This document shows positions 1 to 8,139 of a stretch of 64,000 bases of DNA, in pieces. Position 1 is the first letter of the stretch; each line of letters starts with the position of its first letter. The stretch spans positions 1 to 64,000 of the forward strand of contig NZ_AORV01000045.1 of assembly GCF_000350485.1 (NCBI RefSeq), written 5' to 3'. Below the pieces are notes generated by a model. That model was not told where the DNA came from and searched no databases. It saw nothing but the letters and a program-made list of their open reading frames with translations. The position numbers were made by a program, and so were the translations under genes. Source of the stretch: Ruminiclostridium cellobioparum subsp. termitidis CT1112. GTDB lineage: Bacteria > Bacillota > Clostridia > Acetivibrionales > DSM-1351.

Positions 1-27
1 GCTTAGCGGCCACAAAACTGTAATGAA

Positions 28-1539
28 TTATATCATTCCATCCCAGGTATTAACTTTTTCAGCCTTTAATTCGTCCTGGTCAAACCAGCGGGTTGTCACA
101 CACTTTGTCTCGGTAAAAAATTTTACCCCGTCTTTTCCCAAAACATGCAGGTCTCCAAAGAACGAATCCTTATGCCCTGAAAACGGGAACAGTCCTACCG
201 GAACAGGTATACCCACATTTATACCTACCATGCCTCCGTCAGTCCTTCTTGCAAATTCCCGGCTGTAGTATCCGTTTTGAGTGAATATTACAGAGCCGTT
301 TGCGAACTTGTTATTATTCATGAGCCTGATTCCTTCTTCAAAATCCTTTACCCTTTTGATGCATAATACCGGTCCGAATACTTCATTATCCCCGATGGTC
401 ATTTCAGGAGTTACATGGTCGAATATTGTAGGTCCTATGTAGAAGCCCTCCTCATATCCGGATACAGTATAATTACGCCCATCGAGCACCAGCTTTGCCC
501 CTTCGGCAACACCTTTATCTATCCATCCGCTAACAAACTTCTTATGCCCCGCATTTATTACGGGACCCATTCCGGAGGCTTTGTCGTATGCCGGACCAAC
601 CTTTATTTCTTTGGCCAATTTTACAAGCCACCCTGCCAGTTCATCCGCAATGCTTTCCTGTGCAACCACCACAGGCAGTGCCATACAGCGCTCACCCGCA
701 CACCCGAAGGCGGCATTTATAATTCCGCGTGCAGTTCTTTCTATTGGAGCATCCTCCAAAACAAGAGCATGATTTTTAGCCTCGCAAAGTGCCTGTACGC
801 GCTTACCGCTTGCTGCTGCCTTCCTGTACACATTTAAGCCCACCGATGTAGACCCTACAAAGGATACTCCTTTAATTTCGGGATGTGTTAACAGCAATTC
901 CGCCTCATTCCTGCTGCAGGTTACAATATTAAGTACTCCATCCGGCAATCCGGCCTGTTTGTATAAATCTGCAAACAGCATGGCTGTCATGGGTGTAAAA
1001 CTGGCTGCTTTGATTACTATTGTATTTCCGCATGCAATGCATATGGGTGCCATCCATCCCATAGGTATCATCGCAGGAAAATTAAAAGGAGCTATTCCGG
1101 CAAAAACCCCTAACGGTTCTCTATAAAGCACTGTATCAAAACCTTTGGACGCATCTCTCAGAGCTTCTCCAACAAGCAGGTTCGGTATACCGCATGCCAG
1201 CTCTGTTGCTTCCTTCGCCTTAAGCACATCTCCCTGCGCCTCTTCCCAGGCCTTGCCGTTTTCTCTTGCCACAGTTTCCGTAAGCTTATCAAAGTTTTCC
1301 TCAATAAGCCGGCGCAGTTTGAAAAATACTGCCGCCCGCTTTATTGGCGGAATAGTAGACCAGCCAGGATATGCCTTGGCCGCAGCCGCTATGGCGTCAT
1401 TAACTTCATCTGCAGTACAGCAGGGAGTTTTGGCAATTACCATCCCTGTACTCGGATCAAATACATCCATATACTTTTCACTTTTAGATTCTATCCATTG
1501 TCCGCCTGCGTAGTATTTTAAGATCTTTATTTCACTCAT
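28..1539 (-). CDS. mmsA: CoA-acylating (methyl)malonate-semialdehyde dehydrogenase, MmsA/IolA family
   Basis: This 503-residue protein has the length and layout of CoA-acylating methylmalonate/malonate-semialdehyde dehydrogenases. The family oxidises these semialdehydes with NAD+ and CoA to propionyl-CoA or acetyl-CoA plus CO2 in the cytoplasm. The catalytic cysteine is C285 in AGERCMA, and an AKNH motif follows near residue 254. The usual family form before that motif is GGAKNH, whereas here the residues are CEAKNH, a small deviation. The start is supported by a GGGAGGG site before the ATG. It is the last visible gene of the minus-strand operon, 46 bp after the glycyl radical enzyme, so it probably consumes that enzyme's aldehyde product. 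No inositol or valine catabolic gene is nearby. The family is certain; the substrate is inferred. Confidence 0.88.
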   Translation of the reverse strand: MSEIKILKYYAGGQWIESKSEKYMDVFDPSTGMVIAKTPCCTADEVNDAIAAAAKAYPGWSTIPPIKRAAVFFKLRRLIEENFDKLTETVARENGKAWEEAQGDVLKAKEATELACGIPNLLVGEALRDASKGFDTVLYREPLGVFAGIAPFNFPAMIPMGWMAPICIACGNTIVIKAASFTPMTAMLFADLYKQAGLPDGVLNIVTCSRNEAELLLTHPEIKGVSFVGSTSVGLNVYRKAAASGKRVQALCEAKNHALVLEDAPIERTARGIINAAFGCAGERCMALPVVVAQESIADELAGWLVKLAKEIKVGPAYDKASGMGPVINAGHKKFVSGWIDKGVAEGAKLVLDGRNYTVSGYEEGFYIGPTIFDHVTPEMTIGDNEVFGPVLCIKRVKDFEEGIRLMNNNKFANGSVIFTQNGYYSREFARRTDGGMVGINVGIPVPVGLFPFSGHKDSFFGDLHVLGKDGVKFFTETKCVTTRWFDQDELKAEKVNTWDGMI

Positions 1540-1585
1540 GTATTAGCCCTCCCTTTATGGACTTGTTATCAAGAAATTTGCTACT

Positions 1586-3925
1586 CTAAAAAATGCCGCC
1601 CTCGCTCTTTTTGATATGATGCTCCTGCTGCTCTTTTGAAAGCATTGTAAAATATGCTGACCATCCTCCCATACGAACCCTGAGGTCTTTATAATCCTCC
1701 GGATTTTTTTGAGCCTTGAGCAGTGTTTCGGTGTCGGCAACGCTAATTGTCAGCATATTGCCGCCCAATTCAACAAAGGTTTTTATCAACCCTATAAGTC
1801 GGTTCACACCTTCCTCTCCTGCAACATAACGCTCAGCCATTCCCAGGTCAAGAGGAGATCCCAGTGGTAAGCCCTCAAGGCCCATCCGGCAAAAAGAATT
1901 TATGGCTGCCGTAATACCTTTGGTCATTGCACCGGCAGACGGAGAAAAGTTGCTTGCCACAGGCCTACCTGAAAGTCTGCCGTCGGCACTTGCCCCCGTA
2001 CCTTCACCAATTGCTATGTACCAGGAGAAGGTTCCTACGCCGGGCATAAATTTTATTTCCTCATACTTCCCGTCAATTTGCTGCATGATCTCTGCAAACC
2101 TGTCTATTACTTTACGGCCCATAGCATCGGCTATCTGATTGTTGGTTCCGTATTTTGGAGAATTGGACACAAGGGTGTGAAGCAACTGATACCCCTCAAA
2201 GTCATTATCAATTGCAGCTGCCAATTCTCCTATGGAATATTTCTTTTCTTCGAATGCTACTTTTTGTATTGCGCAAAGGGAGTCGATCAAATGGCTCAAT
2301 CCCTCTGCTACAACACCACCTACAACCAGACGTGCTCCCATATCAGTCATATCAAGACCTTTTTCCACCGGTCCGTCCAGCAGAGCGGACAGCAGCGGTA
2401 CAGGCGCAATGGAAGAACGGTGCGGATGGGTATGCAGCATATGTTTTGCGGATTCTTCGGCTACCAGCCGTATATTTTCCATTGTTTTTTCAAAAATCAC
2501 TTCAAAGGATTCAAAGCTTGCGGGATCTCCCTGGTCAGGAACCTCCCGCTTGCCGTCAATATGGCACACGCCCCGGTTCAAAGTCCATTCCAGACATTTT
2601 AATGCGTTCAGCTTTATAAAATAGAAGTCGGTTTTACCCGGAAGCAATGCCTCCCAGCAGCCGTTGTTAGCATAATCCCGAGCTTCCTTTTCGTCTATTC
2701 CGAATTTTGTAAACGCCTTGATTATAGTCTCATCATTATAAATGGCAGGCAAGCCTCCCCCAGTTTTCAGAGTCTCGGCCACCTGTCTTAAAAACCATTG
2801 GGGAGAATTCCTGTGAACTCTCACTGTAAGCACCGGATTTGTCATTCTTATACGGTGATAGGATTCAAGAATCATTACGGATAACAGATTGGTTGCATCA
2901 CTGCCATCCGCCGGTATAAGTCCTCCAATTACTACGTTCTGGTTCCAGTGGTTTGTAGCATCAATTGTATCCCGTATGTTATAACGCTGTTGGCCTATAT
3001 CAGTGATTTTCCGGTTGAGCCATTTCTTTTCATGCTCCTCCTGCTCACGTTCCATATCCTTCATCTGTGCATTTGTCTGATTATTCAATGCACGTTCGTT
3101 AAATTTCAGCATGAAGCAGTCTGTAAGCTCCTGTGCTTCGTCAATTGTGGTCCTCCCGGCCTCAAGATCTTCTTTAAGAAAGGGATACAGGAACTGGTCC
3201 GGCCTGCCCAGCGCCAGATGGTTGTCTGTCAGCTGAAAGGCAAGATGTAAAAGCCAGGTTGCCTGGCATGCCTCAAAATATGTCCGTGCCGGATAAAGCG
3301 GACTGTTTTTTAATGCATTTGCAGCATTTAACAGTTCTTTTCTACGTTTATTGTCTTTAGTAGTTTCAGCTTTTTCAAACAGCCGGTCCGAGTTGCGTTT
3401 TGCAAAGCTTTCAAGACCCTCAAGCGATATGATGGCTGCCGTCAGGAAGTCCCTGCTCTTCTGCGTCAAATCACCCGCAAGCTTTTCCACAGCCATTTCT
3501 CTTATGCCGGAGGTACCGAGTTTCAATAAACGCGGATAGTCCGGTGATATATGCCCAAACATTGAATATATCCCAAACCCGTATTTTTTACCTTCCTGAA
3601 TTTCCTCCTCACGTGCAAATACCGGTAAAACATTTGAGTTTGTCAGGCATTCATCCTTAAATGAATAGCAGCCGGCAAAAAGCTGTTTTTCCCAGATACC
3701 CACAGGTGCAGTAGACAGCTTTAGCCTTTCAGACATGGCTTTACGCACTATAAGCGGCAGATCTGAAGTCTCTTCGTTTAATACACAGCCTTCTTCAGCA
3801 AATTGTTTTTTGCTCAGGTGCATATTCTCACGCACATCAGATATTAACTCAACTACACGTGCTGAAGGAGTGCTTTTCACTATACTTTCAGAATACTCCA
3901 TCAGGTTGAAATCTGATAATTTCAT
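1586..3925 (-). CDS. Glycyl radical enzyme (PFL-like, dehydratase-type active site), substrate unknown
   Basis: This 779-residue protein belongs to the pyruvate formate-lyase/glycyl radical superfamily. The thiyl cysteine is C423 in NNGCWEA, with a Glu two residues on (E425). That Cys-x-Glu arrangement is typical of glycyl radical dehydratases and eliminases and absent from true pyruvate formate-lyase, which has adjacent cysteines. The glycyl loop near the C-terminus reads VRMGGWSAYF, placing the radical on G754; most characterised members have Tyr where this has Trp. The SD AAGGGA precedes the ATG. The activase gene lies 52 bp upstream and a CoA-acylating dehydrogenase 46 bp downstream. The motifs match none of the characterised subfamilies I can recall (glycerol/propanediol, choline, hydroxyproline, isethionate), so the substrate is left open. 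Confidence 0.9.
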   Translation of the reverse strand: MKLSDFNLMEYSESIVKSTPSARVVELISDVRENMHLSKKQFAEEGCVLNEETSDLPLIVRKAMSERLKLSTAPVGIWEKQLFAGCYSFKDECLTNSNVLPVFAREEEIQEGKKYGFGIYSMFGHISPDYPRLLKLGTSGIREMAVEKLAGDLTQKSRDFLTAAIISLEGLESFAKRNSDRLFEKAETTKDNKRRKELLNAANALKNSPLYPARTYFEACQATWLLHLAFQLTDNHLALGRPDQFLYPFLKEDLEAGRTTIDEAQELTDCFMLKFNERALNNQTNAQMKDMEREQEEHEKKWLNRKITDIGQQRYNIRDTIDATNHWNQNVVIGGLIPADGSDATNLLSVMILESYHRIRMTNPVLTVRVHRNSPQWFLRQVAETLKTGGGLPAIYNDETIIKAFTKFGIDEKEARDYANNGCWEALLPGKTDFYFIKLNALKCLEWTLNRGVCHIDGKREVPDQGDPASFESFEVIFEKTMENIRLVAEESAKHMLHTHPHRSSIAPVPLLSALLDGPVEKGLDMTDMGARLVVGGVVAEGLSHLIDSLCAIQKVAFEEKKYSIGELAAAIDNDFEGYQLLHTLVSNSPKYGTNNQIADAMGRKVIDRFAEIMQQIDGKYEEIKFMPGVGTFSWYIAIGEGTGASADGRLSGRPVASNFSPSAGAMTKGITAAINSFCRMGLEGLPLGSPLDLGMAERYVAGEEGVNRLIGLIKTFVELGGNMLTISVADTETLLKAQKNPEDYKDLRVRMGGWSAYFTMLSKEQQEHHIKKSEGGIF

Positions 3926-3977
3926 AAAATCAAATCCCTTCTACACAAATTTTTTCCGGGCTTTATCCTGTCAATTT

Positions 3978-4892
3978 TTACCTTACCACACTAACCTTAA
4001 TATCTTTAGGTGCCATATTCAGCAATTCTTCATACAGTCCGGGTCTGGCACTAAGTTTGCCAAGTGAATAGTTCATGCCGCACCAGTCATATTTAGCATC
4101 TGCCGATGAATTATACGGCAATAAATGAACTACTCCTATTTTAAGTTTATTTGCAATCTCATACGCTGAGTTAATATTTTCAACACTATCTGTAATACCG
4201 GGTATCAGTGGTATACGCAGCACTATACTTCGGGTCTTTTCCCTGAGGGCCTTAAGATTTTCCAGTACAACGTCCCAATCACCGCCGGTATATTTTTTAA
4301 ATAATTCTTTTTTCCCAAGCTTATAATCAAAATAGAATATATCCGTATAGGGAACTAAATCAATAAGATCCCGCTTATTCCCGTAGCCCGATGTTTCCAC
4401 AATGGTATGTACCTCTTCTTTTTTGAGCGCTTGCAGTATCCGTAGTGTAAAAGCAGGCTGGCAAAGCACTTCCCCTCCGGTCAGTGTCACCCCTCCGCCG
4501 CTGTTTTTATAAAAAGCCATATCTTCAAGAGCTTCATTTACAACTTCGTCAAGAGTCATACGCGTCCCGCAGATAAATAACGCACCTGTCGGGCATACCT
4601 CGGCACATCTGCCGCAGGTTATACACCCTTCTCTTTTGAATTTGTGCCCATTTGAGTCCATACTGTGCAAATCCTCGGGACATACAGTGGTACATGCCCC
4701 ACAATGTGTACATCTTGAGCTTGAATAAAGCAACTGAGGTTTTATGGACTGGGATTCAGGAGAATGACACCATAAACAGGATAAAAAGCAACCTTTCAAA
4801 AAAATACATGTTCTTATTCCGGGCCCGTCATGCACCGCATAATGATCTATGTCAAATACTATTCCGGAATTCCCGCCGGAGTCTTTATCCAT
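3978..4892 (-). CDS. Glycyl radical enzyme activating enzyme (radical SAM)
   Basis: This is a radical SAM activase that installs the glycyl radical on its partner enzyme. The start chosen is the ATG at 4892, eight bases after AGAGGGTG; an upstream in-frame ATG at 4940 has no such site. From that start the SAM cluster motif is C35-x3-C39-x2-C42. Two inserted ferredoxin-like 4Fe-4S motifs follow (C61/C64/C67/C71 and C90/C93/C96/C100), as in activases of glycerol dehydratase and related enzymes and unlike the short PFL activase. GGGVTLTGGE is the glycine-rich SAM-binding segment. The gene sits 52 bp upstream of the glycyl radical enzyme in the same operon, so the pairing is nearly certain. Confidence 0.92.
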   Translation of the reverse strand: MDKDSGGNSGIVFDIDHYAVHDGPGIRTCIFLKGCFLSCLWCHSPESQSIKPQLLYSSSRCTHCGACTTVCPEDLHSMDSNGHKFKREGCITCGRCAEVCPTGALFICGTRMTLDEVVNEALEDMAFYKNSGGGVTLTGGEVLCQPAFTLRILQALKKEEVHTIVETSGYGNKRDLIDLVPYTDIFYFDYKLGKKELFKKYTGGDWDVVLENLKALREKTRSIVLRIPLIPGITDSVENINSAYEIANKLKIGVVHLLPYNSSADAKYDWCGMNYSLGKLSARPGLYEELLNMAPKDIKVSVVR

Positions 4893-4955
4893 AATAAGAT
4901 CACCCTCTAATCGATAATTATATATGCATATCAATTTCACAAAGTCTCATATTTG

Positions 4956-5582
4956 TTAATTGACACTTGCCAAAGCCTGTGCAATTATGGAACAAAGAAC
5001 TGCTCCACCATCAGGATGATCCTTTGTGCGTTCTGCTATCCATTTGGTCCTGCCCACTCTTGCAAGCATCCCCCTTGTCTCATTTGCGGCCTTTTCAGCT
5101 GCATATGCCGCTGTTTTCATGGCGAGCCTGATATCGGGAGTTGACTCAAAAGAACTTTCAATGGCTTCAGCCAAAGGTATCAATGCATCAAGTATGGTTT
5201 TATCTCCCGGCCGGCCTTTGCCTAAATTCATTATAGCTTCGGCCATTATTCTCGGAGCTTGAATTGCAGCATTATCATCTATTTCCTTGCTTCCTCTATG
5301 CTTTCTTCCCAGTGCCATAATTGAACCGCTTAACAATGTCCCCATTGTTGAAGGGGCTACCCTGTTAAATGCCATCCCACATCTTATGAACAGCTCTCCG
5401 ATATCCTCTCCCGTATATGCAGAGACCTCAGCCTTCAGCGCTAAAGCCCCTTTCTCCATTGAAATCCCGAGGTCTCCGTCTCCAGCATTACTATCAAGCT
5501 GTGTCAGTCTTTCTTTCGAATTTATTAGTATATCTGCTGATAAATTAAGTACATGTTTTATATTTTCTATGGTATATACCAT
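4956..5582 (-). CDS. DhaL-type (DAK phosphatase domain) protein, stand-alone
   Basis: The 208-residue protein matches the DhaL subunit of dihydroxyacetone kinases, the ATP/ADP-binding helical barrel. The Mg-ADP ligands are visible in LDSNAGDGDLG (D30, D35, D37). DhaL normally works with DhaK, which binds the triose or tetrose covalently, but no DhaK gene is seen anywhere in the window. A partner could lie downstream of the operon, beyond the left edge. GGAGG seven bases before the ATG fixes the start. The gene lies between the XRE regulator (39 bp) and the activase (63 bp), so it is probably co-expressed with the glycyl radical enzyme and may phosphorylate or dephosphorylate a hydroxylated substrate. 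That role is inference. Confidence 0.82.
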   Translation of the reverse strand: MVYTIENIKHVLNLSADILINSKERLTQLDSNAGDGDLGISMEKGALALKAEVSAYTGEDIGELFIRCGMAFNRVAPSTMGTLLSGSIMALGRKHRGSKEIDDNAAIQAPRIMAEAIMNLGKGRPGDKTILDALIPLAEAIESSFESTPDIRLAMKTAAYAAEKAANETRGMLARVGRTKWIAERTKDHPDGGAVLCSIIAQALASVN

Positions 5583-5621
5583 GTCAAAACCTCCGATCCC
5601 ATCTCGTTGTGAAAGTTCATG

Positions 5622-6026
5622 TTATAATGCAGAAATTTTTTTCGACTGCTTTTTAAGTTTTATATGTCTTTTGTCATCTTTCAACTTATACAGTTCCATC
5701 AATTTTATTATTTCAGTTTGACTTTCATCCGACAGCTTTAGAAATGCTGTCATTACCTTGTCTACGGTTGTGGTTGTTCCATCAGGAAGCTTTACCGACC
5801 TTTTAAATGTATTCCAATCCATTTTTAATGCTGTTCGTCCCAAAATATAGTCTACCGAAACTCCGAAGTAATCCCCCAACAGGCAAATCGTTTCAATATC
5901 CGGCATATTTATACCCGATTCATAATGTGAAATGGTAGCTACCGAAACATTAAGTATTTTTGCCAAATCCTTCTGATAAAGACCTTTATCCTGTCTTATT
6001 TCCTGAATCATATCCCCAAGCTTCAT
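5622..6026 (-). CDS. XRE-family transcriptional regulator of the glycyl radical operon
   Basis: This 134-residue protein has an N-terminal Cro/C1-type helix-turn-helix (about residues 5-60, with QKDLAKILNVSVATISHYE as the HTH). A C-terminal part of about 70 residues has no recognisable ligand domain. It is the first gene of the minus-strand operon and has a plausible sigma-A promoter upstream, so it likely autoregulates and controls the downstream DhaL, activase, glycyl radical enzyme and dehydrogenase genes. GAGGG precedes the ATG. The effector cannot be told from the sequence. Confidence 0.85.
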   Translation of the reverse strand: MKLGDMIQEIRQDKGLYQKDLAKILNVSVATISHYESGINMPDIETICLLGDYFGVSVDYILGRTALKMDWNTFKRSVKLPDGTTTTVDKVMTAFLKLSDESQTEIIKLMELYKLKDDKRHIKLKKQSKKISAL

Positions 6027-6076
6027 ATAGTATCCCTCATATATATCCGGAATTTTTTAGTATATATAATCAGTCG

Positions 6077-6105
6077 ATTCTATCATTCCCGGACGGCTAA
6101 AACAA
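6077..6105 (-). promoter_or_regulatory. Candidate sigma-A promoter of the glycyl radical operon
   Basis: On the minus strand a -35-like TTGTTT (6105-6100) and a -10 TAGAAT (6082-6077) are 17 bp apart, about 50 bp upstream of the XRE start codon. The spacer carries CCGGGAAT and an ATTCCGG lies downstream near 6047-6053, forming an inverted pair that could be an operator for the XRE protein. This is pattern matching only. Confidence 0.45.
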
Positions 6106-6156
6106 CCGGCTTTATTAGGTTATAAGCACATTTTTCCTTGTGATCCAGTGTAGCTT

Positions 6157-7029
6157 TTATCCCTTTACGGCACCAATCATGACACCCTTGACAAAATATT
6201 TTTGAAGAAATGGATACAACACTACGATAGGAAGCATTGACAAAACAATAGCAGCCATCTTTACCGTCTCAACAGGTACATTTTGCTGATCCGCTGCTAT
6301 TCCTGCCGCCGCAGATCCTGATGTAGCACCGGAATCCATAATCATACTTTTTATTAATAGTGGAAGTGTCCACATTTTTGTATTGGTTATATACAACATG
6401 GTATTGAAAAAAGAGTTCCAGTGATCAACGGCAAAAAACAATACGAATGTGGCAACCGCAGGCAGGGACAAAGGTATAATAATACGCACGAATAGTGATA
6501 TATCGTTGCAGCCATCTATTTTTGCGGCTTCCTCTATCTCGTTAGGTATTGCAACCATAAAGCTGCGCACCACAAGAAAACTCCATGCATTTGTCATAAC
6601 CGGAAGAATAATTGCCCAGTAGGTATTTATTAAATGCATCCCTTTTACAAGTATGTAATTTGGAACCATTCCGGCACTGAATACAAGGGTAAAGGTAATG
6701 AGCGCCAAAAATATTTTTCCTCCCGGGAGGCTGGTTTTTGAAAGCCCATAGGCTCCGGTAAAGGTTACAAAAATATTTATAATGGTACCCGCAATTGTTA
6801 CAATTACTGAATTTGACAGCGCTGACTTAAATGAGCTTGTATTTGCAATATAAAAATAAGAATCCAGCGAAAACTTCTCCGGGATCAATTTAAATTCCAA
6901 AGGTATAAATACGCTTGGGTCTGTAAAGGAAACACTGAAAACATAGAAAATCGGTACCAAGCAGATTATGCTGATAATTCCGAGTATGATATAATTTATT
7001 GCATCTCCCCATGAGAATTTATTGATCAT
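6157..7029 (-). CDS. Carbohydrate ABC transporter permease (CUT1, LplC/YtcP-like)
   Basis: This 290-residue inner-membrane permease has six predicted transmembrane segments. The EAA-type cytoplasmic loop reads EEAAKIDGCNDISLFVRIIIP and docks the ATPase. The C-terminus KYFVKGVMIGAVKG is a hallmark of the LplC/YtcP group that pairs with lipoproteins of the LplA/YtcQ type. GGGGGAGA lies before the ATG. It is the last gene of a three-gene importer (lipoprotein, LplB-like, LplC-like) on the minus strand, 24 bp from its partner permease. No ATPase is encoded here, so a shared MsmX-type ATPase encoded elsewhere is expected. The sugar is unknown. Confidence 0.9.
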   Translation of the reverse strand: MINKFSWGDAINYIILGIISIICLVPIFYVFSVSFTDPSVFIPLEFKLIPEKFSLDSYFYIANTSSFKSALSNSVIVTIAGTIINIFVTFTGAYGLSKTSLPGGKIFLALITFTLVFSAGMVPNYILVKGMHLINTYWAIILPVMTNAWSFLVVRSFMVAIPNEIEEAAKIDGCNDISLFVRIIIPLSLPAVATFVLFFAVDHWNSFFNTMLYITNTKMWTLPLLIKSMIMDSGATSGSAAAGIAADQQNVPVETVKMAAIVLSMLPIVVLYPFLQKYFVKGVMIGAVKG

Positions 7030-7053
7030 ACTAATCTCCCCCTAAAACAATTA

Positions 7054-8016
7054 TTAAAAGATACCCTCATTTCCTGACTTCTTTACAAGATAATTTGAAG
7101 TGGTCAGGAAGATCAAGCCGATACAGCTCTTAAAAAATCCAACCGCCGCACCCAGGCTGTACTGCCCCTGCAATATACCCTGGCTGTACGAATATGTGTC
7201 AAAAATTTCAGATACATCCCGTACCAGAGAATTTTGCATTAAGAGGATTTGCTCAAATCCAACATCAAATATCTGACCAAGCCTGAGAATTAAAAGTACA
7301 ACGATTGTAGGGAGCAACCCGGGAAGAGTCACATGCCAAATACGCTGCAGACGTGTAGCTCCATCAATCAGAGCTGCTTCATAAAGCTGCAGATCTATGC
7401 TCACAAGTGCAGCCATAAAAATGATTGTTCCCCAGCCGGCTTCCTTCCAGATAGACTGAATAAGAACTATTGGCCAGAAATAATTGGGGTCTACCAGAAA
7501 AAGTATCTGCTCTTTACCCATTGATGCTAAAATCTTATTTACAAAACCCATATTGGCAGACAATGCAAAGACGGTCAGACTGGCTGTTATAACCCACGAA
7601 AGGAAGTGTGGAAAATATACCACTGTTTGTACTAACTTTCTGTAAGTATTATGTCTGACTTCATTGAGCATGATGGCCAGAAATATGGGAACTGGGAAAT
7701 AAAAGAATAATTTTAGCATTGCTATTGCTACCGTATTGCGGAGCATATAGAAAAAGAATGGATCCTTGAACAAATCCTGAAACAGCTTAACCCCTATCCA
7801 GGGGCTGCCGAATATGCCTTTATACGGGCTATAGTCCTTGAATGCCATCAGAAGCCCCCACATGGGGCCGAACTTAAAAATTGCAAAATATATTAAAGCG
7901 GGTGCCGCAAGTAAGTATAGAAACTTATGCTGCTTTACTGCTGCCCATGTCTTCTTAGCCTTTTGGGATGAAACTGCATTTTGGTTTTTATTTTTTACTC
8001 CCGTTATTTCGTTCAA
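7054..8016 (-). CDS. Carbohydrate ABC transporter permease (CUT1, LplB-like)
   Basis: This is the second membrane subunit of the importer, about 320 residues with six transmembrane segments. The EAA loop reads YEAALIDGATRLQRIWHVTLP. The start is placed at TTG 8016, nine bases after AAAGGAG; the in-frame ATG at 8025 abuts the SD with no spacing and is unlikely. It lies between the lipoprotein gene and the LplC-like permease in one transcription unit. A strong stem-loop separates it from the lipoprotein gene, probably lowering permease expression relative to the binding protein. Confidence 0.88.
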   Translation of the reverse strand: MNEITGVKNKNQNAVSSQKAKKTWAAVKQHKFLYLLAAPALIYFAIFKFGPMWGLLMAFKDYSPYKGIFGSPWIGVKLFQDLFKDPFFFYMLRNTVAIAMLKLFFYFPVPIFLAIMLNEVRHNTYRKLVQTVVYFPHFLSWVITASLTVFALSANMGFVNKILASMGKEQILFLVDPNYFWPIVLIQSIWKEAGWGTIIFMAALVSIDLQLYEAALIDGATRLQRIWHVTLPGLLPTIVVLLILRLGQIFDVGFEQILLMQNSLVRDVSEIFDTYSYSQGILQGQYSLGAAVGFFKSCIGLIFLTTSNYLVKKSGNEGIF

Positions 8017-8077
8017 GCTACACATCTCCTTTAAATAACAATTAACCTACACGGGCTATAACAACTTCCTGATAATA

Positions 8078-8119
8078 TTTTGCGAAACAGAAGGCCATGA
8101 AACCTCCTGTTTCGCAAAA
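8078..8119 (-). promoter_or_regulatory. Intercistronic stem-loop after the sugar-binding lipoprotein gene
   Basis: A 13-bp perfect inverted repeat (TTTTGCGAAACAG and CTGTTTCGCAAAA) with an AGG/CCT extension lies 21 bp after the lipoprotein stop and 62 bp before the permease start. There is no long U-tract. It fits a partial terminator or an mRNA-stabilising hairpin of the kind that keeps binding protein in excess over permease. The role is inferred. Confidence 0.6.
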
Positions 8120-8139
8120 ACCTGAATACATTTTAAGTG

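Noticed and set aside
2078-2602. 174-codon plus-strand open frame inside the glycyl radical enzyme gene
   Set aside because: It is antisense to a clearly conserved coding region, has no ribosome site and its translation resembles no protein; it is a shadow frame.
28-6026. Bacterial microcompartment locus around the glycyl radical enzyme
   Set aside because: No shell protein genes are present and none of the enzymes shows an obvious encapsulation-peptide extension.
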